NCBI GenBank assembly: GCA_036556695.1
Contig: DATBIY010000024.1
Location: 1-20,998 of the forward strand
Direction: 5' to 3'
DNA from: DASSCW01 sp036556695
GTDB lineage: Bacteria; Chloroflexota; Limnocylindria; QHBO01
Length of the DNA stretch: 20,998 nucleotides
Shown: piece by piece, positions 1 to 8,734 of the stretch
Layout: each line of letters starts with the position of its first letter
Position numbering within the stretch: the stretch's first letter is position 1
Position numbers and translations under genes: made by a program
Notes under the pieces: model-generated
What the model saw: only the letters and a program-made list of their open reading frames with translations
What the model was told of the DNA's origin: nothing
Database searches by the model: none

Positions 1-25
1 CGGGGGACCTGCCGAGAGGTAACCC

Positions 26-985
26 ATGCACGTCAACCGCGGATTCCTGTTCTGGGGCGTGGCGCTGATCACCGCCGGGGCGGTGGCGCTGGCGGCGACC
101 CAGGGCATCATCGACCCGGCCGCGCTGAGCGGCCTGTGGCGGCTGTGGCCCGTGGTGCTGATCGCCATCGGCCTTTCAGTCATCCTGTCCCGCACCCAGT
201 TCGCGTGGCTGGGCACCCTGGCCGCAGCGCTGGTGGTGGGCCTTGCGGGCGGCGTGCTGGTCGCCACCGGGCCGGGATTCGCCAGCTGCAACGGCGAGCC
301 AACGGCCAGCGAGACGGTTGATGGCACTTTCACCGGCACGTCGGCCGAGGTTGACCTGGATCTCACCTGTGGACGGATGGACCTGGAGATGGCCGATGGC
401 ACCGCCTGGCAGGCGGTGACCAGCGTGGAGGCCGATGGCTCGCAACCGGAGCGCAGCGTGGACGCCGACAGCCTCAGCCTGCGCTCGGAGAGCAGCGGCC
501 TGCCCTTCGCGCGCGACCGCCAGTCGTGGGACATCCAGCTGGGCCGTGACGTGATGTACGACCTGAGCGCGACGCTCAACGCCAGCGACTCGCAGCTCGA
601 CCTCACCGCCGGCCGCTTCAGCGCCCTGGATCTGACCACCAACGCCGGATCCACGCGGCTACTGCTGGGCGGGGCAGCGGTCACAGAGCTCGACGTGCAG
701 GCCAACGCCGGGTCCCTCACCCTGGTGGCCGATGGCGCGACGGATGTGACCGGCAGCATCGGCGCCAACGCCGGCAGCATCGACCTGTGCGTGCCGCCCG
801 AGGTGGGGCTGCGGATCGTGGTCGAGTCGAGCGTGGCCTTCTCGCACAACCTGGAGGACCGCGGGCTCGCCGAGTCGGACGACACGTTCACCAGCGCGAA
901 CTTCGAGACGGCGGAGAGCCGCATCGACCTGGAGTTGCAGGGCAACGCCGCCTCCTTCAACCTGAATCCCGAGGAGGGCTGCTGA
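26..985 (+). CDS. LiaF-like membrane protein with toastrack (DUF4097/DUF2807-type) domain
   Basis: This is a predicted envelope protein of 319 residues. The N-terminus has three hydrophobic segments (about residues 6-25, 39-55 and 58-82) arranged like the LiaI/LiaF (DUF5668) membrane region. The rest is a predicted extracytoplasmic beta-rich domain with a recurring Asn-Ala-Gly-Ser turn (TTNAGST, QANAGSL, GANAGSI, then QGNAASF), typical of repetitive toastrack/beta-helix folds. In related systems such proteins pair with PspC or LiaRS and sense envelope stress; that role is inferred here. The start is supported by AGAGG at 15-19, six bases before the ATG. The stop codon directly abuts the GTG of the PspC-domain gene, so the two are almost certainly one operon. 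The promoter lies outside the window. Confidence 0.8.
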   Translation: MHVNRGFLFWGVALITAGAVALAATQGIIDPAALSGLWRLWPVVLIAIGLSVILSRTQFAWLGTLAAALVVGLAGGVLVATGPGFASCNGEPTASETVDGTFTGTSAEVDLDLTCGRMDLEMADGTAWQAVTSVEADGSQPERSVDADSLSLRSESSGLPFARDRQSWDIQLGRDVMYDLSATLNASDSQLDLTAGRFSALDLTTNAGSTRLLLGGAAVTELDVQANAGSLTLVADGATDVTGSIGANAGSIDLCVPPEVGLRIVVESSVAFSHNLEDRGLAESDDTFTSANFETAESRIDLELQGNAASFNLNPEEGC

Positions 986-1513
986 GTGAACCGCCGTCTC
1001 TACCGATCCCGAAGCGATTCCGTGCTGGGCGGCGTGGCCGGCGGCGTGGCCGAGTACCTCGACATCGATCCCTCGATCGTGCGGGTGGTGTGGGCCGTGC
1101 TGGCCATCGTCACCGGCGGCCTGTTCCTGCTGCTGTACATCGTGATGTGGATCGTGGTGCCGGAGGGACCGCGCTGGGCAGCGCCACCGGCCGCAGCAGC
1201 GTCCATGCCGGCAACGCCCCCGAACGCACCGACCGGCGACGAGGCGGGCGAGCCGACAGCAGACGCGTCACCTTCCCCCCGGGCCGGGACTCCCACCGCT
1301 CAGCCGTGGGGATCGGGCTGGCCGGAGGAGGTTCGCCGCCACGGCGCCTCAGGCGGTGCCTGGATCTTCGGCCTGGTCCTCATCGGGCTGGGGATCTGGT
1401 TCCTGCTCGACGAGTACCTCCCCGCCTTCGACCGCCGCTTCGTGTGGCCGGTAGCGTTGGTCGTCATCGGCGTCATCGTGCTCCTCGTCAGCCTCCGGCG
1501 GCGTTCCGAGTAG
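986..1513 (+). CDS. PspC-domain membrane protein with C-terminal LiaI-like segment
   Basis: The N-terminal 62 residues are a clear PspC domain: LYRSRSDSVLGGVAGGVAEYL, a short helix containing DPSIVR, then a membrane segment (about 34-57) ending in WIVVPEGP. A Pro/Ala/Thr-rich linker (about 63-115) follows. The C-terminus has two further hydrophobic segments (about 125-141 and 150-167) resembling the LiaI/DUF5668 hairpin and ends in RRRSE. PspC proteins take part in phage-shock or cell-envelope stress responses at the inner membrane, and the co-transcribed LiaF-like gene fits such a module. The GTG start at 986 directly follows the upstream TGA and has a strong ribosome site, GAGGAGGG, at 971-978. 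The last 165 bp lie antisense to the end of the convergent giant glycosyltransferase gene. Confidence 0.85.
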   Translation: MNRRLYRSRSDSVLGGVAGGVAEYLDIDPSIVRVVWAVLAIVTGGLFLLLYIVMWIVVPEGPRWAAPPAAAASMPATPPNAPTGDEAGEPTADASPSPRAGTPTAQPWGSGWPEEVRRHGASGGAWIFGLVLIGLGIWFLLDEYLPAFDRRFVWPVALVVIGVIVLLVSLRRRSE

Positions 1514-4500
1514 GGCGCGGCCGAACAGCGCGAACGCGGCCGCGCTGACGGCCACCAGCGTGCCTGCGGCCAGCTTCGCGGAATCGGCCGAGACGAGGTC
1601 GCCGCGGTCGCCCTGTGGTGGCAGCGGGAACTGGAAGCCGTAATTCCACGGCGGATAGGAGCGCGCCATGTTGATGTACCAGTCGGGCATGGCCATGGCC
1701 GATCCCAGCGGGTAGATCAGCAGTCCGGCGGCCACCGCCAGCACCAGGAAGGCGATGCCGTACGGCCGCCAGGTCCACGAGCGCAGCGCCTCGTCGACCA
1801 CGTAGGCCACGGCCACCATGGCGAGAATGACCGCCGTCAGGTAGTGGTAGTGGAAGGTCGCCCGCTCGATGCGGGTCCACGGCAGGAACTGGAAGGCGAA
1901 GGCCACGACCAGCAGCACCAGCGCGGGCGATCGACGGCGCCACGCCTGGAGCGCGCCCCAGGCGATGGCGGGCACGCCCGCCCAGAACAGGATCGGGTTG
2001 CCACCGTTGTAGATCACGCCGATGCGCTCGCCGTCGAAGTCGTGCCCGTAGAACCACACCGGCTTGAGGTCCAGCGGCCAGCTCCACCACGGGGATGACG
2101 ATGGGTGGCCGGCCTGCAGGCCGAAGTGGTAGCCGAACATCTGCGAGTGCAGCTCGTCCAGCGACCAGCCGTACCCGGGACCGGCGTCTGGCCCGGCAAC
2201 CGGATGGCCGAGCTGCAGGTAGGGCACGTAGGCCAGGAAGTAGACCAGCAGCGGGACGACCGCCAGGCAGGCGCCGATCCACGCCCACGAAAAGCCGCCC
2301 AGCTCCCCCGGCTGCAGCCAGCGCCGATCGGAATCCGGGCGCATCAGCGACCAGCCGGCGCGCAGCAGCAGCAGCGCTGCGGCCACGCCCAGCAGAATCC
2401 AGGCGGGCCAGGCGGCCTGCGCCCCGCGGGCCAGGACCGAAAAGGCCAGCTCGACCACGCCGCGCGGCTGGCGCGCGCCCTCGACCTGGTCGTAGGCGGC
2501 GGCAAACGCCAGCCCAACGCCCGCCAGCACCACACCGGTCGCAGCCAGGCCAAGGAGGTCGCGGATGTCGAGCTGGATGGGCCGTGCCCACACGATGAGC
2601 AGCGCCAGCGCGAAGACGCCCAGCGCCAGCACGGTGAACGGCCACGGGGCGCCGACGCCCGCCACCACTGCCACCAGCGCAGCGAGCACCACCAGCAGGA
2701 AGCGCCCGAGCATCGAGCGCGACAGCACCAGGATCCACATCCCCGCCAGCGCATAGATGCCCACCCACTTGGTAGCGGCGGCCAGGCCGATGAGCACCCC
2801 GGCCAGCGGCAGCGCCCACCAGGCGCTGCGGCGCCATCGGCCTGACCAGACCTGCCAGAAGACCAGGTAGGCGGCGGTGATGAATACCGCCACGAAGATG
2901 TCGTTCATGCTGATCCGGCTCATCACGTAGCTCATGGCGTCGAACGCGATGAAGGCGCTGGCCAGCACGGCGATGCGGCGGCGGCTGAACATGCTCGCCG
3001 CCAGCAGGTAGACAAGCGCCACCAGGATCGAGCCGAAGACCACGCCGGACAGGCGCCAGGCGAAGGCGTTGCTGCCGGCGTCGACCTGGACCAGCGTCCC
3101 TCCGCTGCCGCTCTGCGTGGAAATCAGCAGCCGCGCGTGGTCCTCGTCCTGGTCGTGGTCGTTCAGGTCGAAGGCCAGCGACGTGGCCTCGCCCGGCAGC
3201 ACGGTGGTGTCGAAGGCGGCGAAGCCGACGCTCTGGGTGCCGCCATTGCCGATGGGCTGCACCGTCCACACCACCGGCTCATCGCTGCGCTCATCGATGC
3301 CGCTGATGTAGATGAGGTTCGCCACCGACTGCCAGCCGATGAGCGTCGGGGCACCCGGCAGCGGCGCGGTGTCGATCAGGTCGACCCGGTGGTCGAATAC
3401 GGTGACCCCGCCCTGCACCGCGAAATGCTCGATGTCGGCCTCCAGCGGTCCCACCGGCACCCAGACCTGCACGTCGCTTCCCTGGCCACGCACCTGGATG
3501 GGGCCGATGGGCTTCGACGGCAGGTCGCTCGTCCGCGGCACTCCGCCTGCGGTCTCGGCCGGCTCGAGGGTCGTCCCCTCCAGCACCACCAGCCGATCCC
3601 CCTGCAGGTCGGTGGCGACGACGAACGGCCCGACGGAGGGCTCCGTGTCGCTGCCGCCGAAGGCGGGCACGTAGCCCACGCCGCCTGCCTGCAGCTGGGT
3701 GCGGGCGATCTCGACGCCGGTCGCCCGCTCGGCCAGCACGATGGCTCCCGGGCCGCGGAACAAGACGTTGCTCTGCCCCGCCGGGAGGTCGATCTGCAGC
3801 ACGGCGTCCAGGCCCGTCTCGATACCGGCGGTTGGTGCCGGCGGGGCGCGCGGGCCGGTGGCGGCCAGGAACGGTCCGGTGGCGTACACCGCCACCTGTC
3901 CGCTGTCCGCCAGGCCAACCAGCAAGCGAGAGTCATCTTCGTCGAACGCCAGGCTGGTGATCGTGCCCGGCGCCTGCCATTCGGCCACCACCTCGCCGCT
4001 CGGCAGCTCCATGGCGACCAGCGCGCTGCCGTGCGCGCCGAAGGCCACCGAGCGCTCGATCCCCAGCGCTCGCCGCTGCGCGGCGACCGCCAGCGCGCTG
4101 AAGGGCTCGCTGATGCTCGTCTGGTCGACGACCTTGTTCGGGTCGGCCACCACGATGCCGGCCGCGATCAGGTACTTGGCCAGCATGGGGTGCGTCCACT
4201 CGTAGGTGTCGCGCGTCCAGCCTTCCTGCCAGTCGGTCAGCCACTCGGTCGCCGAGCGGGCGTGGTAGACCTCGTCGAAGTGCATCGAGCGCGGCGTGTC
4301 GAGCCGCCACAGGCGGAAGAGCAGCGCGGCCAGCACCAGCCCGGCCATGATGGCCAGGTCCAGCCGGTCCGGGCGCCGGCCCCGCTCCCGAAGGTAGGGG
4401 TCCGCCGGATCGGGGCGCAGCCATGCCACGAACCGCTCCCACGGGTTCGGCCCGGGCTCGGGATCGGACCATGCCTCGGCGGCCGTCACCGCACCTGCCT

Positions 4501-6259
4501 CCGGTGCGCCGCCCGGGGGCTCCTGCGCATGGAGCATCGGCTCCGGGCCGCTGGCGAAGGCCAGCCGCCAGGCCGGGGCGAGCGCCATCCGCGCGGAATG
4601 CCAGGCCAGGATGCCCAGCACCACCACGATCATGCCCCCGACGAGGAAGATGCCCGCCTCGCTGAAGACGGTCGCGTCCAGGAGCGGGTCGCGGACCATG
4701 GGCTGGCCGTTGATGCCCGGGTTCATGGGCGGCCCTTCGACGTACGACCAGTCGCCGGTGTAGACCCAGTAGACGTTGGCGAAGAAGGAGATGGAGAGCA
4801 GCACGTACAGCGCGCCACCGCCCCAGCGCGCAATCAGCAGCGGCACGATCGCCAGCCCCACGGTGAGGATCCGCCACATCGACTCGTCGCCCGGCGGCGC
4901 CTCCGGCGCGACGTAGAGCAGCAGCGCCAGCAGCGCGGCGGCCACGGTGGCAATCCCCAGCCCGGCCCCGCTCATCGGCCAGCGGCGCAGCACCAGCGGC
5001 GCGGCCAGCGCCAGGGCGGGGAACATGTAGCGCTCGTGGACGCGGGTCGGCAGCACGAAGAACGCGACCGCCAGCAGCAGCGCGCCGATCAGCAACCCTT
5101 CGGCGTCGTCACGGCGCAGGACGTACAGCAGCGCGATGAGCGCCACCACGGCGAACAGGACGAAGCCCACGGTCTGCCAGGTGACGGCGCTGCTGCCCAG
5201 CGTGAAGGCGATGCCTGCTCCGTCCACACAAGATGTGTCGCCCGGCGGGCTCGGCGCGTCGCAGCCCCACCAGAAGCCATCCGTCAGCCCGCTCCAGCCG
5301 TTGCGCCACAGGTTGATGGCATTGATGCTCAGGCCGGCGTAGGTGCGCGACGCCTCCTCGAACTTCTGGACAAGGCCGTGCACCGGGTCGTTCGGGACGT
5401 AGAGCGACATGCCGAACGGCCAGATCAGCGCCACCAGCGAGCCGACGCCGACCGCCAGCGAGGTCAGCACCCGCAGCGCATCGGGCCGGCCATGGCGATC
5501 CGGATCCGCCGATCGGCCGAACAGGTGCCGCTTGATGCCGACCAGCGCCACGATGGGGATCACGAAGGCGTACTGGAACTTGATGAGGAAGGCGACCACC
5601 GCGCCCAGTGCGGCCAGCTCGGTCCAGCCGGTGGCCAGCCAGTAGAGGGTGACCAGCACCGCCAGCGCGCCCACCGAGTCGATCTGGCCCCAGATCGCCG
5701 AGTTGAAGATGGTGCCCGGATTCAGGATGTAGATCGCGGCCGCCAACAGCCCCAGGCGCTCACCGCTCCAGGCCCCGAACTTGCCATCCAGGAAGCGGCG
5801 GCAGTACAGGAACAGCATCGCCGCCACGCCGCCATCGGCCAGGACGCCGGGGATCTTGACCATGCCGGCAGTAATGTCGGCGCCGATGATCGGCTGCAGC
5901 GCTCGACCCACCGAGCCGATGAACCACAGCACGTACAGGTAGCCGGGCGGGTAATCGCTGAAGACGTTTGGATCGTAGAATTCGCCGGGCCCGACCGACG
6001 CCAGCCGATGCGCCCACGCGGTGAAGTCGCCGACGTCGATCCGGAAGCCGGACAGCGGCAGCAGGGCCCCGCCCGCCAGGAAGCGCAGCAGGATCCCGCC
6101 GATGATGATGACGATGAGGATCGTGGCGCCGTCCAGTGACAGGGGGAGACCTGTCGGTCCCGCGCCCCGCCGCCTCACGGAGTCGCGGGTCATCGCTTCC
6201 GGCGCGTCCGTCACGGGCGCCGGATGGTCGTCCACGCCAAGGTGGCGGTGAGTATACAT
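1349..6259 (-). CDS. Giant two-module GT-C glycosyltransferase: N-terminal polytopic GT-C module fused to PMT/GT39 with inserted beta-propeller
   Basis: A 1636-residue integral membrane protein. Residues ~30-560 form a many-TM GT-C module whose first outer loop has IDVGDFTAWA followed by SDYPPGYLYV. A cytoplasmic-looking linker leads into a second module resembling protein O-mannosyltransferases (GT39): MHFDEVYHA at residues 659-667 supplies the acidic Asp-Glu pair and is followed by THPMLAKYL. In ordinary PMTs the next helices follow at once (WRL..LFG). Here about 350 residues of soluble, beta-repeat, propeller-like sequence (about 705-1058) intervene before FAWRLSGVVFG resumes the fold; a late FHYHYLTAV motif also fits GT39. 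The family transfers sugar from polyprenyl-phosphate donors to extracytoplasmic targets; the actual substrate is unknown. The ATG at 6259 overlaps the divergent gene, and an internal ATG at 6193 is a plausible alternative. The last ~54 residues, very acidic, are read antisense to the PspC gene. Confidence 0.85.
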   Translation of the reverse strand: MYTHRHLGVDDHPAPVTDAPEAMTRDSVRRRGAGPTGLPLSLDGATILIVIIIGGILLRFLAGGALLPLSGFRIDVGDFTAWAHRLASVGPGEFYDPNVFSDYPPGYLYVLWFIGSVGRALQPIIGADITAGMVKIPGVLADGGVAAMLFLYCRRFLDGKFGAWSGERLGLLAAAIYILNPGTIFNSAIWGQIDSVGALAVLVTLYWLATGWTELAALGAVVAFLIKFQYAFVIPIVALVGIKRHLFGRSADPDRHGRPDALRVLTSLAVGVGSLVALIWPFGMSLYVPNDPVHGLVQKFEEASRTYAGLSINAINLWRNGWSGLTDGFWWGCDAPSPPGDTSCVDGAGIAFTLGSSAVTWQTVGFVLFAVVALIALLYVLRRDDAEGLLIGALLLAVAFFVLPTRVHERYMFPALALAAPLVLRRWPMSGAGLGIATVAAALLALLLYVAPEAPPGDESMWRILTVGLAIVPLLIARWGGGALYVLLSISFFANVYWVYTGDWSYVEGPPMNPGINGQPMVRDPLLDATVFSEAGIFLVGGMIVVVLGILAWHSARMALAPAWRLAFASGPEPMLHAQEPPGGAPEAGAVTAAEAWSDPEPGPNPWERFVAWLRPDPADPYLRERGRRPDRLDLAIMAGLVLAALLFRLWRLDTPRSMHFDEVYHARSATEWLTDWQEGWTRDTYEWTHPMLAKYLIAAGIVVADPNKVVDQTSISEPFSALAVAAQRRALGIERSVAFGAHGSALVAMELPSGEVVAEWQAPGTITSLAFDEDDSRLLVGLADSGQVAVYATGPFLAATGPRAPPAPTAGIETGLDAVLQIDLPAGQSNVLFRGPGAIVLAERATGVEIARTQLQAGGVGYVPAFGGSDTEPSVGPFVVATDLQGDRLVVLEGTTLEPAETAGGVPRTSDLPSKPIGPIQVRGQGSDVQVWVPVGPLEADIEHFAVQGGVTVFDHRVDLIDTAPLPGAPTLIGWQSVANLIYISGIDERSDEPVVWTVQPIGNGGTQSVGFAAFDTTVLPGEATSLAFDLNDHDQDEDHARLLISTQSGSGGTLVQVDAGSNAFAWRLSGVVFGSILVALVYLLAASMFSRRRIAVLASAFIAFDAMSYVMSRISMNDIFVAVFITAAYLVFWQVWSGRWRRSAWWALPLAGVLIGLAAATKWVGIYALAGMWILVLSRSMLGRFLLVVLAALVAVVAGVGAPWPFTVLALGVFALALLIVWARPIQLDIRDLLGLAATGVVLAGVGLAFAAAYDQVEGARQPRGVVELAFSVLARGAQAAWPAWILLGVAAALLLLRAGWSLMRPDSDRRWLQPGELGGFSWAWIGACLAVVPLLVYFLAYVPYLQLGHPVAGPDAGPGYGWSLDELHSQMFGYHFGLQAGHPSSSPWWSWPLDLKPVWFYGHDFDGERIGVIYNGGNPILFWAGVPAIAWGALQAWRRRSPALVLLVVAFAFQFLPWTRIERATFHYHYLTAVILAMVAVAYVVDEALRSWTWRPYGIAFLVLAVAAGLLIYPLGSAMAMPDWYINMARSYPPWNYGFQFPLPPQGDRGDLVSADSAKLAAGTLVAVSAAAFALFGRALLGTPPEADEEHDDADDDQRYRPHEAAVEGGEVLVEQEPDPQPDEDQAEDPGTA

Positions 6260-7879
6260 CGAGGCTCGGACGCCCCCGAACCGGCCCAGGTTGCGCGCCG
6301 GCCGCGCGGCTCACCGCTGCCGTACGCCACCCCGCAACTGGCATGGTGCGCCGCCGCGGTCGCGCTGGTCGGGCTGGCCATCTACCTGCGGACCATGCTG
6401 CCGTCGGTCGCCTTCTGGGACACCGGCGAGGCGCAGACGGTGCCCTACACCCTCTCGATCTTCCACCCCACCGGCTTCCCGTTCTACGCGCTGCTGGGCT
6501 GGGCGTGGACGCATGCCATCCCGTTCGGCGAGGTTGCGTGGCGCATGAACCTGCTCTCCGGGGTGTGCGTCGCGTTGGCCTCCGGCCTGGTGGTGCTGAC
6601 CGTCGGGCAGCTGGCGGTCGAACGGCACCGATGGACGGTGGCGGGTGCGGCTGCGGTGGCCGGCCTGGCCTTCGCCTTCGCCGCCGAGCCATGGCGCAAC
6701 GCGCTGCGTGCCGATGTGCACGCCGTGCACCTGCTGCTCTCCGCGCTCCTGGTCTGGCTGCTGGTCACCTGGCGCACCGCGCGGGAGCGTGGCTCGCAGA
6801 AGGCCGATCGCTGGCTGGCGGCCGCGGCGCTGACCTTCGGCCTGGGGATGGGCACCCACCCGCTCATCGGCCTCACCGCCTTCGGCATCGCCGGCTGGCT
6901 GCTGATGGTCGACCGCCACATCTGGCGCCGCTGGCGGCTGGTCCTCGCCTGCGCGGCGCTCCTGGCGCTCGGGATGGCGACCTACGCGTACATCTACCTG
7001 CGGGCCATCATTCCCCCCGAGCCGCCGCTGTTCTACGCGCATCCCAACACCCTGGAACGCTTCCGCTACCTGGTGTTTGCCGAGCAGTTCCACGACCTGT
7101 TCGACCCGCTGTCGAGCCCGCTCTCCAGCCTTGGGCCGAAGTGGGCATCGGCCGAGGTGATCCTGGAGCGCCAGTACCTGGGCCCCGGCTGGCTGCTGGC
7201 GGCCGTCGGCGCGGCGGTGCTCGCGGCGCGCGACCTGCGGGCCTTCGCCTTCCTGGCGCTGGTGGTGGGCACGAACGTCATCTACTCGATGAACTTCAGC
7301 GACGGCGACATCGCGCGCTACTACATGGTCACCGTGCTGGTGGCGGCAGTCTGCCTGGGCGTGGCCCTCAGCGCTGTGAGCTCCGCCGCCGCGCGAGCCG
7401 TGGCCGAGGCCAGCCGCCACGTGTGGCGCATCGCCGGCCGCCGGCGCGCCGCGGTGGTCGCCGGGGCGCTAGTGCTACTGGCCGGGTCCCTGCTGCCGGC
7501 AGGCAGCCTGCTCACCGGCTATCCGGAGCGGGCCGAGCAGGGGGCGAACCGCGACGCCGACCTGTGGGTGGCATCGGTCCATGACATCCTCCCGCAGGAT
7601 GCGGTGATCATCAGCTGGTGGAGCTACAGCACGCCGCTGTGGTACCACCGCTGGGTGCTGGGTGAGCGGCCGGACGTGCTGATCCTGGACGAGCGGAACA
7701 TCCTGGACGACGGCTACGGTACGATCGACGGCGCGATTACCCACTTCCTGCCGCTCCGGCCGGTGTATATCGTCCCCCCGTTCTGGGAGCTCGACCGCAT
7801 CCTCGCCGTGTGGGAGACGCAGTCGATCCCCACCTATGCCGGCTACACCGACCTGCTCCGCATCGAGGCCCATAGATGA
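6224..7879 (+). CDS. DUF2723-family (TMEM260-like) GT-C membrane glycosyltransferase
   Basis: A 551-residue polytopic membrane protein. After a first TM (about residues 37-56) comes LPSVAFWDTGEAQTV, with the acidic residues Asp66 and Glu69, then IFHPTGFPFYALLGW, the signature of DUF2723 proteins, which are GT-C fold enzymes related to eukaryotic TMEM260 O-mannosyltransferase. Further TM segments are followed by a soluble C-terminal domain (from about residue 430) containing DAVIISWWSYSTPLWY. The likely role is transfer of a sugar from a lipid carrier to an acceptor outside the membrane; this is family-based. The start is uncertain: ATG at 6224 or in-frame GTG at 6248, the latter preceded by AAGGTGG. 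Both overlap the longest form of the divergent giant gene. The stop overlaps the GT2 start by 4 bp, indicating translational coupling. Confidence 0.82.
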   Translation: MVVHAKVAVSIHRGSDAPEPAQVARRPRGSPLPYATPQLAWCAAAVALVGLAIYLRTMLPSVAFWDTGEAQTVPYTLSIFHPTGFPFYALLGWAWTHAIPFGEVAWRMNLLSGVCVALASGLVVLTVGQLAVERHRWTVAGAAAVAGLAFAFAAEPWRNALRADVHAVHLLLSALLVWLLVTWRTARERGSQKADRWLAAAALTFGLGMGTHPLIGLTAFGIAGWLLMVDRHIWRRWRLVLACAALLALGMATYAYIYLRAIIPPEPPLFYAHPNTLERFRYLVFAEQFHDLFDPLSSPLSSLGPKWASAEVILERQYLGPGWLLAAVGAAVLAARDLRAFAFLALVVGTNVIYSMNFSDGDIARYYMVTVLVAAVCLGVALSAVSSAAARAVAEASRHVWRIAGRRRAAVVAGALVLLAGSLLPAGSLLTGYPERAEQGANRDADLWVASVHDILPQDAVIISWWSYSTPLWYHRWVLGERPDVLILDERNILDDGYGTIDGAITHFLPLRPVYIVPPFWELDRILAVWETQSIPTYAGYTDLLRIEAHR

Positions 7880-8664
7880 CCGAGCCGATGGACCCCGCCG
7901 CGTCCGCCGCCTCCGTGGAGCGTCCACGCCTGACGTTCTTCTTCCCGGCGTACAACGAGGAGGAGAACGTCGAGCGCACGGTGGAGCTGGCCTTGTCCCA
8001 GATCGGGCCGCTGGTCGACGGATCGCTCGAGGTGCTGATCGTCGACGACGGCTCCTCCGACCGTACGCCTGCCCTGGCCGACGCCCTGGCAGCGGCCGAT
8101 CCGCGCGTGCGGGTGCACCACCAGCCCAATCGTGGCTACGGCGGCGCCCTGAAGGCTGGCTTCGAGAACGCGCTCGGCGAGCTGATCTGCTTCAGCGACG
8201 GCGATCTGCAGTTCGACCTGTCGGAGATGTCACGCCTGCTCGATCGCCTGGCCGATGCGGGCAAGCCCGTGGACGCGGTCATCGGCTATCGCATCAAGCG
8301 CCGCGACCCGTTCCACCGCATCTTCATCGCCAAGACCTACAACGCCATCGTGTCGGTGGCCTTCGGGCTGCGGGTGCGCGATATCGACTGCGCCATGAAG
8401 CTCTTCCGGCGGCATGTGTTCGACGGGCTGCGGCTGGACGCCGACGGCCCCTTCCTGTCAGCCGAGCTGTTGATCAAGCTGCGAGCGCGCGGCGTGCGCA
8501 TGGCGCAGGTGGGCGTCAACCACTACCCGCGCGCCGCCGGCACGAACACCGGCGCCTCGTTCACCAAGATCCTGCGCACCTTCCGCGACCTCGCCGTCCT
8601 GCGCTGGGCGTTGTGGCGGCGGCGGGACGAAGTGCTGTCCCGGCGCCGAGACGAAGGCCGCTGA
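7876..8664 (+). CDS. GT2 family glycosyltransferase, polyprenyl-phosphate sugar synthase type (DPM1-like)
   Basis: A 262-residue soluble GT-A enzyme. The motifs appear in the expected order: FFFPAYNEEE (residues 21-30), VLIVDDGSSD (53-62), NRGYGGALKAG, and SDGDLQFD (107-114), which holds the metal-binding acidic residues. DIDCAMKLFRR and FLSAELLIK follow, typical of dolichyl/polyprenyl-phosphate mannose or glucose synthases. There is no C-terminal membrane domain, so it resembles DPM1 rather than the longer GtrB or ArnC forms. It would transfer a nucleotide-sugar residue onto polyprenyl phosphate at the inner membrane face, making the donor used by GT-C enzymes such as the two encoded next to it. 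The ATG overlaps the upstream TGA (ATGA at 7876-7879). The sugar cannot be told from sequence. Confidence 0.87.
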   Translation: MTEPMDPAASAASVERPRLTFFFPAYNEEENVERTVELALSQIGPLVDGSLEVLIVDDGSSDRTPALADALAAADPRVRVHHQPNRGYGGALKAGFENALGELICFSDGDLQFDLSEMSRLLDRLADAGKPVDAVIGYRIKRRDPFHRIFIAKTYNAIVSVAFGLRVRDIDCAMKLFRRHVFDGLRLDADGPFLSAELLIKLRARGVRMAQVGVNHYPRAAGTNTGASFTKILRTFRDLAVLRWALWRRRDEVLSRRRDEGR

Positions 8665-8734
8665 TCCGCAAGATGTCGGCCCAGGTCGCCATTTCGGCAG
8701 TCGTTGGCCCGCGACTTCCGAGATGCGATCCCCA

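Noticed and set aside
787..1548. A 253-codon frame overlapping the LiaF-like and PspC genes
   Set aside because: Arg/Gly/His-rich frame-shifted shadow. The other frame gives two well-formed membrane proteins joined by abutting stop and start codons.
3137..6139. A 1000-codon open frame on the plus strand opposite the giant glycosyltransferase gene
   Set aside because: It is the antisense shadow of a high-GC gene. Its product is a monotonous Arg/His/Gln/Gly/Asp mixture with no domain or membrane pattern, while the minus strand encodes clear TM helices and GT motifs.
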